34,163 bases of DNA, taken from assembly GCF_002920635.1 (NCBI RefSeq), contig NZ_PQSR01000086.1, forward strand, positions 1 to 34,163. Direction: 5' to 3'. The stretch is from Streptomyces sp. Ru72. Its GTDB lineage: Bacteria; Actinomycetota; Actinomycetes; Streptomycetales; Streptomycetaceae. A model generated the notes under the pieces. That model worked only from the letters and a program-made list of their open reading frames with translations. It was not told where the DNA came from and did no database searches. Numbering within the stretch: position 1 is the first letter of the stretch; each line of letters begins with the position of its first letter. The position numbers and the translations under genes were made by a program. This document shows positions 24,247 through 31,339 of the stretch, piece after piece.

Positions 24247-24999
24247 ATGATCACAGCAATACGTGTACCGGCGGCCGTGCTCGCCGCCTCTCTGCTGGTG
24301 GCCGGGTGCCAGTCGGGCGGCGGAGCGGCACAGACACGCGCGGCGGTCGCCGCCGACGAGGCCAAGGGCACGCCCGCACCCCCGTCCTCGCCCGCGGCGA
24401 CACCGGACGCCCTGGAGGAACTGCCCGGCCTCGGGCCCAGCACCCGGGCAGCGGTACCGTCGAACGCACGTCAGGTCGTCGTGGTGAGCGGGAAGGGCCG
24501 GAACTCCTCGGATTCCACCGCCGTGTTGTACGAGCGGACCCACTCGGGCTGGAAGGCCGACAAGCAGTGGCCCGCGCACAACGCCCTGAAGGGCTGGACC
24601 GACCACCACATGTCCGGTGACCTGCGCTCACCGATCGGCGTCTACGCCCTCACCGATGCCGGAGGGCGCCTGCCCGACCCCGGCACGCGGCTGCCGTACG
24701 ACCACTCCCAGGGCTTCACCGCCCTCGGCACCGGCTTCGAGGGCGAGTCCCTCGCCGGCGCCTTCGACTACGTGGTGGCCATCGACTACAACCGCAAGCC
24801 GGGCACCTCACCGCGTGACTGGACCCGCCCGCTCGGGGGGACCCGGGGCGGAGGCATATGGTTCCACGTCGACCACGGCGGCCCCACCCACGGCTGCGTC
24901 ACCCTGAAGGAGGCCGACATGAAGGCGCTGTTGCGCGCTCTGGACCCGGATCGGCACCCGGTGGTCGTGATGGGCGACGCCACGTCCCTGGCCCGCTGA
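24247..24999 (+). CDS. L,D-transpeptidase (YkuD)-fold lipoprotein
   Basis: Encodes 250 aa. A lipoprotein signal with lipobox LVAGC21 anchors it outside the membrane; residues 22-70 form an Ala/Pro-rich spacer. The YkuD domain includes RSPIGVYALTDAGG (128-141) and the catalytic motif HVDHGGPTHGCV (207-218) with His210/His215 and nucleophile Cys217. The family makes 3-3 peptidoglycan cross-links or attaches proteins to the wall; the short YkuD-only form without an Ig-like domain differs from LdtMt2-like enzymes, and the activity could instead be hydrolytic. No operon partner is seen. Confidence 0.88.
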   Translation: MITAIRVPAAVLAASLLVAGCQSGGGAAQTRAAVAADEAKGTPAPPSSPAATPDALEELPGLGPSTRAAVPSNARQVVVVSGKGRNSSDSTAVLYERTHSGWKADKQWPAHNALKGWTDHHMSGDLRSPIGVYALTDAGGRLPDPGTRLPYDHSQGFTALGTGFEGESLAGAFDYVVAIDYNRKPGTSPRDWTRPLGGTRGGGIWFHVDHGGPTHGCVTLKEADMKALLRALDPDRHPVVVMGDATSLAR

Positions 25000-25115
25000 A
25001 CCGCCCCGCGGCCGGATACGCACACGGATGTCAGGAAGCCGTCAGCCTGAGGGAAGGACCTCTTCGCGGGTCGTCCGCGGGCCGTCCACGGTCCGTTGCG
25101 CCTGGCATCGGCCGC

Positions 25116-25427
25116 GTGTGCGCACATGTGCTGGTCGCCGAGGACGACGAGATGCAGGCCGAGCTGATACGTCTCTCGCTGGTGCGGGAGGGTCACACCG
25201 CGACCGTGGTCCACGACGGCGGCACCGCGGCGCAGCACCCGGCACACGCCGAATCCGTCGATCACCGGCAGCATCAGATCGAGGACGACGAGGTCGGGCC
25301 GGTGCCGCCGGACCACCTCGAGGGCACCGCGGCGCACGGCGGAACCGTCACGGTCACCTCAGAGGTCGGCACCGGCTCGGTCTTCGCCCTGCGGCTGCCT
25401 GCGACGCCCGCACCCGCGGACGTCTGA
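25116..25427 (+). pseudogene. Two-component-system relic: response regulator start joined to histidine kinase end
   Basis: In one forward frame, codons from the GTG at 25116 encode a receiver start (HVLVAEDDEMQAELIRLSL, then VREGHTATVVHDGGTAA) with the acidic pocket EDD. The same frame, from about 25335, encodes the extreme C-terminus of a histidine kinase: AHGGTVTVTSEVGTGSVFAL followed by RLP, the last part of the HATPase domain. Between them about 100 bp are inverted (see 25235-25322). The phosphoacceptor Asp segment is therefore in antisense, and the rest of the regulator and nearly all of the kinase are missing. The frame is open end to end by chance and could give a 103-aa product with no expected function. 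Confidence 0.75.
25235..25322 (-). pseudogene. Inverted segment of the response-regulator receiver domain
   Basis: Read on the minus strand this encodes GALEVVRRHRPDLVVLDLML followed by PVIDGFGVCRVL, exactly the receiver piece that should follow the forward fragment ending DGGTAA, including the phosphoacceptor Asp in LDLML. Copies of GGCACCGCGGCGCA lie at both borders (25221-25234 and 25323-25336), 102 bp apart in direct orientation. Confidence 0.75.
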
Positions 25428-25576
25428 CCCGGCCGTGCCGACGCCGACGCGCGCCTTCTGTGGAGTCCTGGGCCAACGCCGCGCCGCCCGGCGCCGGCTT
25501 CTCCCGTTCGACCGGTGATCGGCGGCGAAGCGGGGAACGATGTCCCGGGAGTCTCGATGCGGGAGGACGGGAACGC

Positions 25577-27064
25577 ATGACGGTGCTCGGTGTCGACATC
25601 GGAACGTCCAGCGGCAAAGGCGTGCTGGTCGACGAGGACGGAACGGTTCTTCGCACGGCCACGCGCCTGCACACGGTCAGCCGCCCCACGCCCGGCCACG
25701 TCGAGATGGACGCCCGGCTCTGGTGGGACGAGTTCGTCTCACTCGCCCGCGAACTGCTGGCCCCCGGCACCGTCGTGGACGCGGTCGGCGTCAGCGGCAT
25801 GGGCCCCTGCGTCGCCCTCGCCGACGAGACGGACACCCCGCTGCACCCGGCGATCCTCTACGGCGTCGACACCCGCGCCACCGCCCAGATCGCCCGTCTC
25901 GACGCCGAGTTGGGCCGCGAAGCAGTCCTGCGGCGCTGCGGATCCCTGCTGTCCACCCAGGCGGTGGGCCCCAAGATCGCCTGGCTCGCGGAGCACCGCC
26001 CCGACGTCGCCGCCCGCGCCCGGCGCTTGTACATGCCCAGTTCCTACCTGGTCAACCGGCTCACCGGCCGGTACGCCCTCGACCACCACTCGGCGAGCCA
26101 GTCCGTACCGCTGTACGACTCCACCGCCCAGGACTGGTACCGGCCCTGGGCGCGCCGTATCGCACCGGACCTCGAGCTGCCGCCCCTGAGCTGGCCCGGA
26201 GACATCGCCGGCCACGTCAGTGCCGACGCGGCCGCGGCCACCGGGCTCCCCGCAGGCATCCCGGTCGTCACCGGGACGATCGACGCCTGGGCGGAGGCCC
26301 TGAGCGTCGGCGCCCAGCACACCGGCGACCTGATGCTCATGTATGGCAGCACCATGTTCCTCATCAACACCGTGTCGGAGCGGCTGCTCGTGCCCGAACT
26401 GTGGAGCACCGTCGGCGCGTTGCCGGGAACACGCAGCCTCGCGGGCGGTATGGCCACCTCCGGAGTGATCACCGACTGGCTGCGGGACCTGCTCGGCGAG
26501 GGGGACACGGACGCTTTGCTCGCCGAGGCAGGGGCGTCCGGAGCCGGCGCCAGGGGCCTGCTGATGCTGCCCTACTTCGCGGGGGAGCGGACCCCGGTCG
26601 CCGACCCGGACGCCCGGGGAGTGATCGCCGGACTGACCGTGGAGCACACCCGCGGCGACCTCTACCGCGCCGCGCTGGAGGCCACCGCGTTCGGCGTACG
26701 GCACAACGTGGAGGCGATGCGCGCGGCCGGTGCCGACATCCGCCGGGTCGTCGCCGTCGGCGGAGGCACCCGCGGCGGCCTGTGGACCCGTATCGTCTCC
26801 GATGTCACCGGCCTCGAACAGGAGATCAGGACGGTCACGCTCGGCGCCAGCTACGGCGCCGCGTTCCTGGCGGCGAACGCGATCGGTGAGACCGACATCG
26901 ACGACTGGAACCCGGTGCGAGAGCGTGTCACTCCCGACACCCGCCTGCGGTCCCGCTACGACGGCCTCTACGACCTGTACCTGCGGCTGTACCCGGCGAC
27001 CCGTGACATCGGGCACGCGCTCGCCCGCCACCAGCGCGCGACCGCGAAGGTCCGGCCGGCGTGA
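25577..27064 (+). CDS. FGGY-family carbohydrate kinase (xylulokinase-like)
   Basis: Encodes 495 aa with GGAGG ten bases before the ATG. The ASKHA fold is complete: VLGVDIGTSSGKGVLVD (3-19) at the N-terminus, AVGVSGMGPCVALAD, VTGTIDAWAEALSVG, LMLMYGSTMFL and the C-terminal FGGY motif VVAVGGGTRGGLWTRIVSDV. The family phosphorylates pentoses, polyols and related sugars with ATP. The region around VDTRA and IDAWAE resembles xylulokinase-like members, but the substrate cannot be fixed; xylulose would fit the xylan cluster 10 kb away, without proof of linkage. It is flanked on both sides by gene relics and has no transporter or isomerase neighbour. Confidence 0.9.
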   Translation: MTVLGVDIGTSSGKGVLVDEDGTVLRTATRLHTVSRPTPGHVEMDARLWWDEFVSLARELLAPGTVVDAVGVSGMGPCVALADETDTPLHPAILYGVDTRATAQIARLDAELGREAVLRRCGSLLSTQAVGPKIAWLAEHRPDVAARARRLYMPSSYLVNRLTGRYALDHHSASQSVPLYDSTAQDWYRPWARRIAPDLELPPLSWPGDIAGHVSADAAAATGLPAGIPVVTGTIDAWAEALSVGAQHTGDLMLMYGSTMFLINTVSERLLVPELWSTVGALPGTRSLAGGMATSGVITDWLRDLLGEGDTDALLAEAGASGAGARGLLMLPYFAGERTPVADPDARGVIAGLTVEHTRGDLYRAALEATAFGVRHNVEAMRAAGADIRRVVAVGGGTRGGLWTRIVSDVTGLEQEIRTVTLGASYGAAFLAANAIGETDIDDWNPVRERVTPDTRLRSRYDGLYDLYLRLYPATRDIGHALARHQRATAKVRPA

Positions 27065-27066
27065 GG

Positions 27067-27093
27067 TCCGCCGCGCCGAGGCGGCACGGCGGA
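27067..27093. terminator. Bidirectional terminator between kinase and binding-protein genes
   Basis: TCCGCCG-c-GCCG pairs with CGGC-a-CGGCGGA, an 11-bp stem with one mismatch and a 3-nt loop, filling most of the 45-bp convergent gap. Confidence 0.75.
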
Positions 27094-27109
27094 TGCCTGT
27101 CAGGGCGGC

Positions 27110-28308
27110 TCAGCCCTTGATCTCGGTCCAGGCCTGCACCCACTTCGCGTACGGCACGCACTTGACGTCCGTACGGCCGTCGAGGCACTGCTCGATGGGC
27201 GTCGTCCAGAACGCGATGTCCTTCCAGTAGCTCTCGTCGGTGGCGTGGAAGGTGTCGCAGAAGGCCGGATCGCTGGTCTGGTCGCAGGACTTGATGTTGG
27301 CGGGCGCCTCGCCGTAGTACTCGGCGACCTCCGCGTTGACCTTCGGGGAGATGATCCAGTTCATCCATTTGTAGGCGCAGTTGGGGTGCTCCGCCTTGGA
27401 CGAGAGCATCCACGTGTCGGACCACCCCGTGGCGCCCTCCTGCGGCAGCACGACCTTCACCTTGGCACCCTCGCTCTGGGCGAGGTTGCGATGACCTGCC
27501 AGGTGGTGCCGATGACGGAGTCGCCGCTCTTGAAGGCGGCGATCTCCTTCAGGTAGTCGCTCCAGTACTCGCCCACGTTGGCGCGCTGCCGCTTCAGCAG
27601 GTCGACGGCCGCCTCGAACTGCTTCTGGTCGAGCGCGTAGGGGTTCTCGATGCCCAGTCCCGGCTGGGTGTCGTGCAGGTACAGGGCCGCGTCCGCGATG
27701 TAGATGGGGGAGTCGTACGCGGTGAGGTGGCCCTTGTACGGGGCCGCGTCGTCGAAGACCGCGGACCAGGAGACGGGGGCCGGCGAGACCTCCTTGGTGT
27801 TGTACATCAGCAGGTTCGCGCCGCGGCCGTGGGGGATGCCGTACGCCGTGCCGTCGACCGAGTTCCAGCTCTGGTTCTTCAGCCCGAAGAAGACGTCCTT
27901 GTAGTTGGGCACCAGGTCGGTGTTCAACGGGGCCGCCTCGCCGGAGGCGATGAGCCTGAGGGAGGCGTCGCCCGAAGCGGAGACGGCGTCATAGGCGCCG
28001 GTCTTCATCAGTTTGACCATCTCGTCCGAGCTGGCCGCCACTTTGTTGTGTACCTGACATCCTGTCTGCTTTTCGAAGGGAGTGACCCAGTCCGCCTTCG
28101 GGTCCGAGGACCCGTCCTCGACATAGCCCGCCCAGGAGATCAGGTTCACCTGCCCCTCCGCCCGGCCCAGTTCCGACTGTGCTTTCAGGTCCGGCGGGTT
28201 GAAGCCGGCCGAGGAGGACGCGTTGGACTCGGCGAACAGTCCGCAGGCGCTGACGAGCAGAAGGGAACAGGCGGCGGCCGTCGTTTTGAGGGATCTGTTC
28301 AGACACAA
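27110..28308 (-). pseudogene. Frameshifted polyamine-type ABC substrate-binding lipoprotein
   Basis: The protein would be 399 aa of the PotD-like (spermidine/putrescine) binding-protein family. A TTG start at 28308 follows GGAG; the signal LKTTAAACSLLLVSAC ends in a lipobox. Family segments are VNLISWAGYVEDGS, GAYDAVSASGDASLRLIASG, NSVDGTAYGIPHGRGANLLM and DSVIGTTWQVIA. One base is missing near 27487-27489 (ATCGCAACCTC where ATCGCNAACCTC is expected), diverting the frame to a stop at 27457. The rest resumes in another frame (VKVVLPQEGATGWSDTWM to the stop at 27110). No permease or ATPase genes are near, and Cys residues in the last third suggest disulphides. It is either a recent pseudogene or a one-base sequencing error. 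Confidence 0.85.
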
Positions 28309-28591
28309 GGCAGTCTCCACGGGTGTGGGGGAGTGGGGGGAATCGGGGCTGAAAGTGTGACGGTGGGTGACAGTGGGTGTACGGGCGTACAGGATGCGAC
28401 GCGAAGAGCGGCACGGCGGCCGGGCCGCGCACCGCCCTCGCATGGGGGGTGGCGTGATGGCAGGAGCGGCCCCGGTCGCCGCAGGGTGCGAGGGCGAACG
28501 GACGAAGCTCCAGGTCGCGGGCGGGTCGGTGACCCCGCCCAGGGTTCGCCCGCAAGCCGGGGTGGCGCCTTCGGGCGGCGACGTGGCCAAC
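28309..28591 (-). other. Long untranslated leader of the binding-protein gene
   Basis: If the promoter at 28592-28620 is used, the mRNA carries about 275 nt before the TTG start. It contains a strong stem, GGGCGGG/CCCGCCC with an 8-nt loop (28520-28541 region). Open frames through it lack coding character. No known riboswitch consensus could be matched by eye. Confidence 0.4.
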
Positions 28592-28620
28592 ACCCTACGG
28601 AGCGTCGCCGTCCGGTTCAA
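28592..28620 (-). promoter_or_regulatory. Promoter of the polyamine-type binding-protein gene
   Basis: On the minus strand TTGAAC (28620-28615), a 17-bp spacer and TAGGGT (28597-28592) make a plausible vegetative promoter. It abuts the dyad at 28621-28637, so a protein bound there would block the -35. Confidence 0.55.
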
Positions 28621-28637
28621 CTTGTGGACATCACAAG
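28621..28637. promoter_or_regulatory. Operator-like dyad between binding-protein and cache-protein genes
   Basis: CTTGTG-GACAT-CACAAG is a perfect 6-bp inverted repeat with a TTGT...ACAA core like many GntR-family sites. It lies between the leftward promoter (28592-28620) and the rightward cache-domain gene, well placed for joint control. The regulator gene is not in the window. Confidence 0.55.
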
Positions 28638-28694
28638 CGAGTTGACGCTGAGTCAAGGTGCGGCGAGGTGAACGGGGCGTATACGGTCGCGGTC

Positions 28695-29555
28695 ATGTCC
28701 GACTCCCTGAAGCAGCCCGGCTCCTCGCCCTGCCTCGCTCCTCGCCCCGCACCGACGGGTCCGAGCACGGCCACGAGTGTCGGCAGCAGCCGTACGGGCG
28801 CGGCGACGGCACTCCTCGATCCGGTCACGGACACGGGTGTCGCGGCTCGGGTGCGCGGCACCCTGGAAGCCGTCTTCGACACCGTCGCCCAGGTTCGCGC
28901 CGACACAACGGCACTGCTGACCCGTATCGCCGCCCGGGGCCGCCGCCCGGCGACCGCGGACCTCGCGGCACTTCGCCCCGGGCTGCATCTCCACCTCGCC
29001 CGGCAGGAGTTGGTCTCCGGCGTCGGCTTCATCGCGGCTCCCGGTCTGCTCACCGACGTTCCGGCCTGGCTGGAGTGGTGGCAGACCCGCGCCGACGGGT
29101 CGGTACGCCCGCTGCTGCTCGATCTGGACCCGCGGCAGTCGGCGTACTCCGACTACACGCACTGGGACTGGTTCGCCCTGCCCCGTGACACCGGCCGCCG
29201 CGCGGTCGCCGGGCCCTACGTCGACTACCTGTGCTCCGACGAGTACAGCCTGACCCTGTCCGCGCCGGTCCATGCCGAGGGCCGCTTCGCCGGGGTGGCC
29301 GCCGCCGACGTGTATCTGCGGCACTTCGAGGCGGCCGTGATGCCCTTGCTGCGACGGCTGCCCGCACCGGCCCACCTGGTCAACGCCCGTGGCCGGGTGG
29401 CGGCTTCGGCCGACCCGGCCCACCTGGTCGGCTCGCTCACCAAGGGCCCCGACTTCGGCGCCCTCCTCGCCGAGGCGCGACCGGGCCGCCACCAGGGGCT
29501 GCGCCTGATCCCGTGCGACGACATCCCGCTCGTCCTCGTCGTGGCGGAGAGCTGA
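28695..29555 (+). CDS. Cache-domain (PDC sensor) protein, probably cytoplasmic
   Basis: Encodes 286 aa from the ATG at 28695; TATACG (28680-28685) ends nine bases earlier, suggesting a leaderless mRNA. An in-frame GTG at 28668 with AAGG is the alternative. After a Pro/Ser-rich N-terminus, helices around VRGTLEAVFDTVAQVRAD precede a PDC/cache fold: LVSGVGFIAAPGLL, RPLLLDLDPRQSAYSDYTHW, WFALPRDTGRRAVAGPYVDY and GRFAGVAAADVYLRHFEA, ending HLVNARGRVAASADP. No membrane helix or output domain is visible, so it is a lone ligand-binding module. Sharing a promoter region with a polyamine-type binding protein, it may sense an amine or amino acid; this is inference. Confidence 0.8.
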   Translation: MSDSLKQPGSSPCLAPRPAPTGPSTATSVGSSRTGAATALLDPVTDTGVAARVRGTLEAVFDTVAQVRADTTALLTRIAARGRRPATADLAALRPGLHLHLARQELVSGVGFIAAPGLLTDVPAWLEWWQTRADGSVRPLLLDLDPRQSAYSDYTHWDWFALPRDTGRRAVAGPYVDYLCSDEYSLTLSAPVHAEGRFAGVAAADVYLRHFEAAVMPLLRRLPAPAHLVNARGRVAASADPAHLVGSLTKGPDFGALLAEARPGRHQGLRLIPCDDIPLVLVVAES

Positions 29556-29562
29556 CGGGGCT

Positions 29563-29594
29563 CCCGCCCGCGCGTCTCCGTAGGGTCGGGCGGG
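29563..29594. terminator. Bidirectional terminator between cache-protein and LysR genes
   Basis: CCCGCCCG (29563-29570) pairs perfectly with CGGGCGGG (29587-29594) around a 16-nt loop, in the 55-bp convergent gap. Confidence 0.65.
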
Positions 29595-29610
29595 CCGAGA
29601 AGCCCGTTCC

Positions 29611-30543
29611 TCACGGCCGGCCTGATCCGACAGGCGGGCCCTGGTCCAGCGCCTCCTCAGCCGCGGCCGCGACCGCGGCGGCCACCGCCGCCAGCGCGGG
29701 GGAGTCCAGCTTCCACTGCTGCCAGTAAAGCGGCGCGTCCGCCGGCCGGTCCTCGGCCAGATGCACCAGCCGCCCCGCGCGCAGCAGCGGCCCGGCCTGC
29801 TGCACGGGCACCATGCCCCACCCCATTCCGGCCGCTACGGCGTCCACGAAACCCTCCGGCGTCGGGACGAGGTGCCGCCGCCCGCGCACACCACTGGATG
29901 GCCCCAGCTCCCGCAGGAACCGGTCCTGGAAGTCGTCGTACCGGTCGAAGGCGACTACCGGCGCCCCGCCGAGCACCTCCCGCAGCGGTACCTCGGGCCA
30001 GCCCGCCAGCCACCGCCGGACGAACCCGGGGCTCGCCATGGCCGTGTACCGCATCCGCCCCAGACTCCGCACCCCGCACCCGGCGACCGGGTCCGGTGAC
30101 GAGGTGACCGCGGCCATCACGCGCCCCTCGCGCAACAGGGCGGCCGTACGGGCCTCGTCCTCGCGGCGCAGTTCGAACCCGATGTCCAGCTCCTCGGCCA
30201 CACGGGTGAGCGCCGGCAGGAACCAGGTGGCCAGCGAGTCCGCGTTCACCGCGATCGGCAGGCGCGTCGTCTCCCCGGCGCCGGTCATGCCCAGCGCGGT
30301 GCGGGCGTCTCCCTCCAGCTGGGCGAGCTGGCGTGCGAACCGCACGACGACCTCGCCGGACTCGGTGGGCCGCACGGGTTTGGTCCTCGTCAGCAGCACC
30401 CGCCCGGTGCGCTGCTCCAGCGCCTTGACCCGCTGGCTGACTGCCGAGGGTGTCACATGCAGGACACGGGCGGCGGCGTCGAAGGTGCCCTCGTCCACCA
30501 CCGCGAGCAGGGTCCGCACCTGGTCCACGGGAAGCTCCGTCAT
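29611..30543 (-). CDS. lysG: LysR-family regulator, ArgP/LysG type
   Basis: Encodes 310 aa from the ATG at 30543. The N-terminal winged helix-turn-helix reads LLAVVDEGTFDAAARVLHVT, then PSAVSQRVKALEQRTGRVLL, with RTKPVRPTESGE typical of the ArgP/LysG subgroup. The effector domain contains LPIAVNADSLATWFLPAL and AVAAGMGWGMVPV, also characteristic. ArgP/LysG proteins activate the adjacent lysE/argO exporter when lysine or arginine is abundant. It is divergent from lysE with 70 bp between. The open frame continues upstream but over lysE sequence. Confidence 0.93.
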   Translation of the reverse strand: MTELPVDQVRTLLAVVDEGTFDAAARVLHVTPSAVSQRVKALEQRTGRVLLTRTKPVRPTESGEVVVRFARQLAQLEGDARTALGMTGAGETTRLPIAVNADSLATWFLPALTRVAEELDIGFELRREDEARTAALLREGRVMAAVTSSPDPVAGCGVRSLGRMRYTAMASPGFVRRWLAGWPEVPLREVLGGAPVVAFDRYDDFQDRFLRELGPSSGVRGRRHLVPTPEGFVDAVAAGMGWGMVPVQQAGPLLRAGRLVHLAEDRPADAPLYWQQWKLDSPALAAVAAAVAAAAEEALDQGPPVGSGRP

Positions 30544-30613
30544 CACGCGGGCTAATGATACGTAAGAAGCTTTAGCTGTACTTCCGGCGCTGCTCCTCCA
30601 TAGCGTCCCCTGC
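30544..30613. promoter_or_regulatory. Divergent lysG/lysE promoter region
   Basis: Rightward, TAGCGT (30601-30606) ends seven bases before the lysE ATG, so lysE is probably leaderless. Leftward, TATCAT (30560-30555) lies 11 bases before the lysG ATG. The AT-rich centre (GTAAGAAGCTTTAGCTGTAC) holds several T-N11-A possibilities for LysR-type binding. No clear -35 boxes, as expected for an activator-dependent promoter. Confidence 0.5.
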
Positions 30614-31225
30614 ATGACCCACGCACTGACCGCCCTGGCCGCCGGGTTCGGCACCGGCCTGTCCCTCATCGTCGTGATCGGCGCCCAGAACGCCTTCGTC
30701 CTGCGCCAGGGCATCCGCCGGGAGGCCGTGCTCGCCGTGGTCGGCATCTGCGCCCTGTCCGACGCGGCGCTCATCGCGCTGGGCGTCGGCGGAGTCGGTG
30801 CGGTCGTCGTCGCCTGGCCCGCGGCGCTGACCGCGGTCGGCTGGATCGGCGGCGCCTTCCTGCTCTGCTACGGCGCTCTGGCCGCCCGCCGGGTCATGCG
30901 GCCCTCCGCGATGCGGGTGGAGGGCGCCTCCCAGCACTCCTGGAGGCGTGCGGTCATCGCCTGCCTGGCGATGACCTGGCTCAATCCGCACGTCTACCTC
31001 GACACCGTCTTCCTGCTCGGCTCGATCGCAGCCGGCCACGGCGCCTCGCGCTGGGCCTTCGGCCTCGGCGCGGCCCTGGCCAGCCTGTGCTGGTTCGCCT
31101 CGCTCGGCTTCGGGGCCCGGCTGCTCGCCCGCTTCCTGTCCCGCCCGTCCTCCTGGCGCGTCCTGGACGGTTTGGTGGCAGCGACGATGATCACGACCGG
31201 CGGCATGCTCGTGGCCGGCGCCTGA
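30614..31225 (+). CDS. lysE: LysE/ArgO-type amino acid exporter
   Basis: Encodes 203 aa with about six membrane helices. The signature GAQNAFVLRQGIRRE is at residues 24-38, and the second conserved block AMTWLNPHVYLDTVFLLGS near the middle includes the NPH motif. The family exports basic amino acids (L-lysine, L-arginine) in exchange for protons or water/hydroxide, avoiding toxic build-up from peptide uptake. The divergent LysG-type regulator supports this role. The stop codon sits in the loop of a perfect hairpin (31213-31235). Confidence 0.94.
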   Translation: MTHALTALAAGFGTGLSLIVVIGAQNAFVLRQGIRREAVLAVVGICALSDAALIALGVGGVGAVVVAWPAALTAVGWIGGAFLLCYGALAARRVMRPSAMRVEGASQHSWRRAVIACLAMTWLNPHVYLDTVFLLGSIAAGHGASRWAFGLGAALASLCWFASLGFGARLLARFLSRPSSWRVLDGLVAATMITTGGMLVAGA

Positions 31226-31235
31226 GGCGCCGGCC
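31213..31235 (+). terminator. Hairpin with the lysE stop codon as its loop
   Basis: GGCCGGCGCC (31213-31222) and GGCGCCGGCC (31226-31235) form a perfect 10-bp stem whose 3-nt loop is the lysE TGA. It encodes the last three residues, so it is both coding and structural. Confidence 0.6.
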
Positions 31236-31339
31236 GTTCCTCGCCCGCCGACGCCGCACGAGCGACCCGGGTGTCCGTCCGCCGGGCGGATCGGTGATAG
31301 TGAACCCGGAATTGAAACGTGTACGAGGCAAGGAAGTCC

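Noticed and set aside
28309..28591. Riboswitch in the long leader of the binding-protein gene
   Set aside because: A strong GC stem is present but I could not match a known riboswitch consensus by eye; a covariance-model search would be needed.
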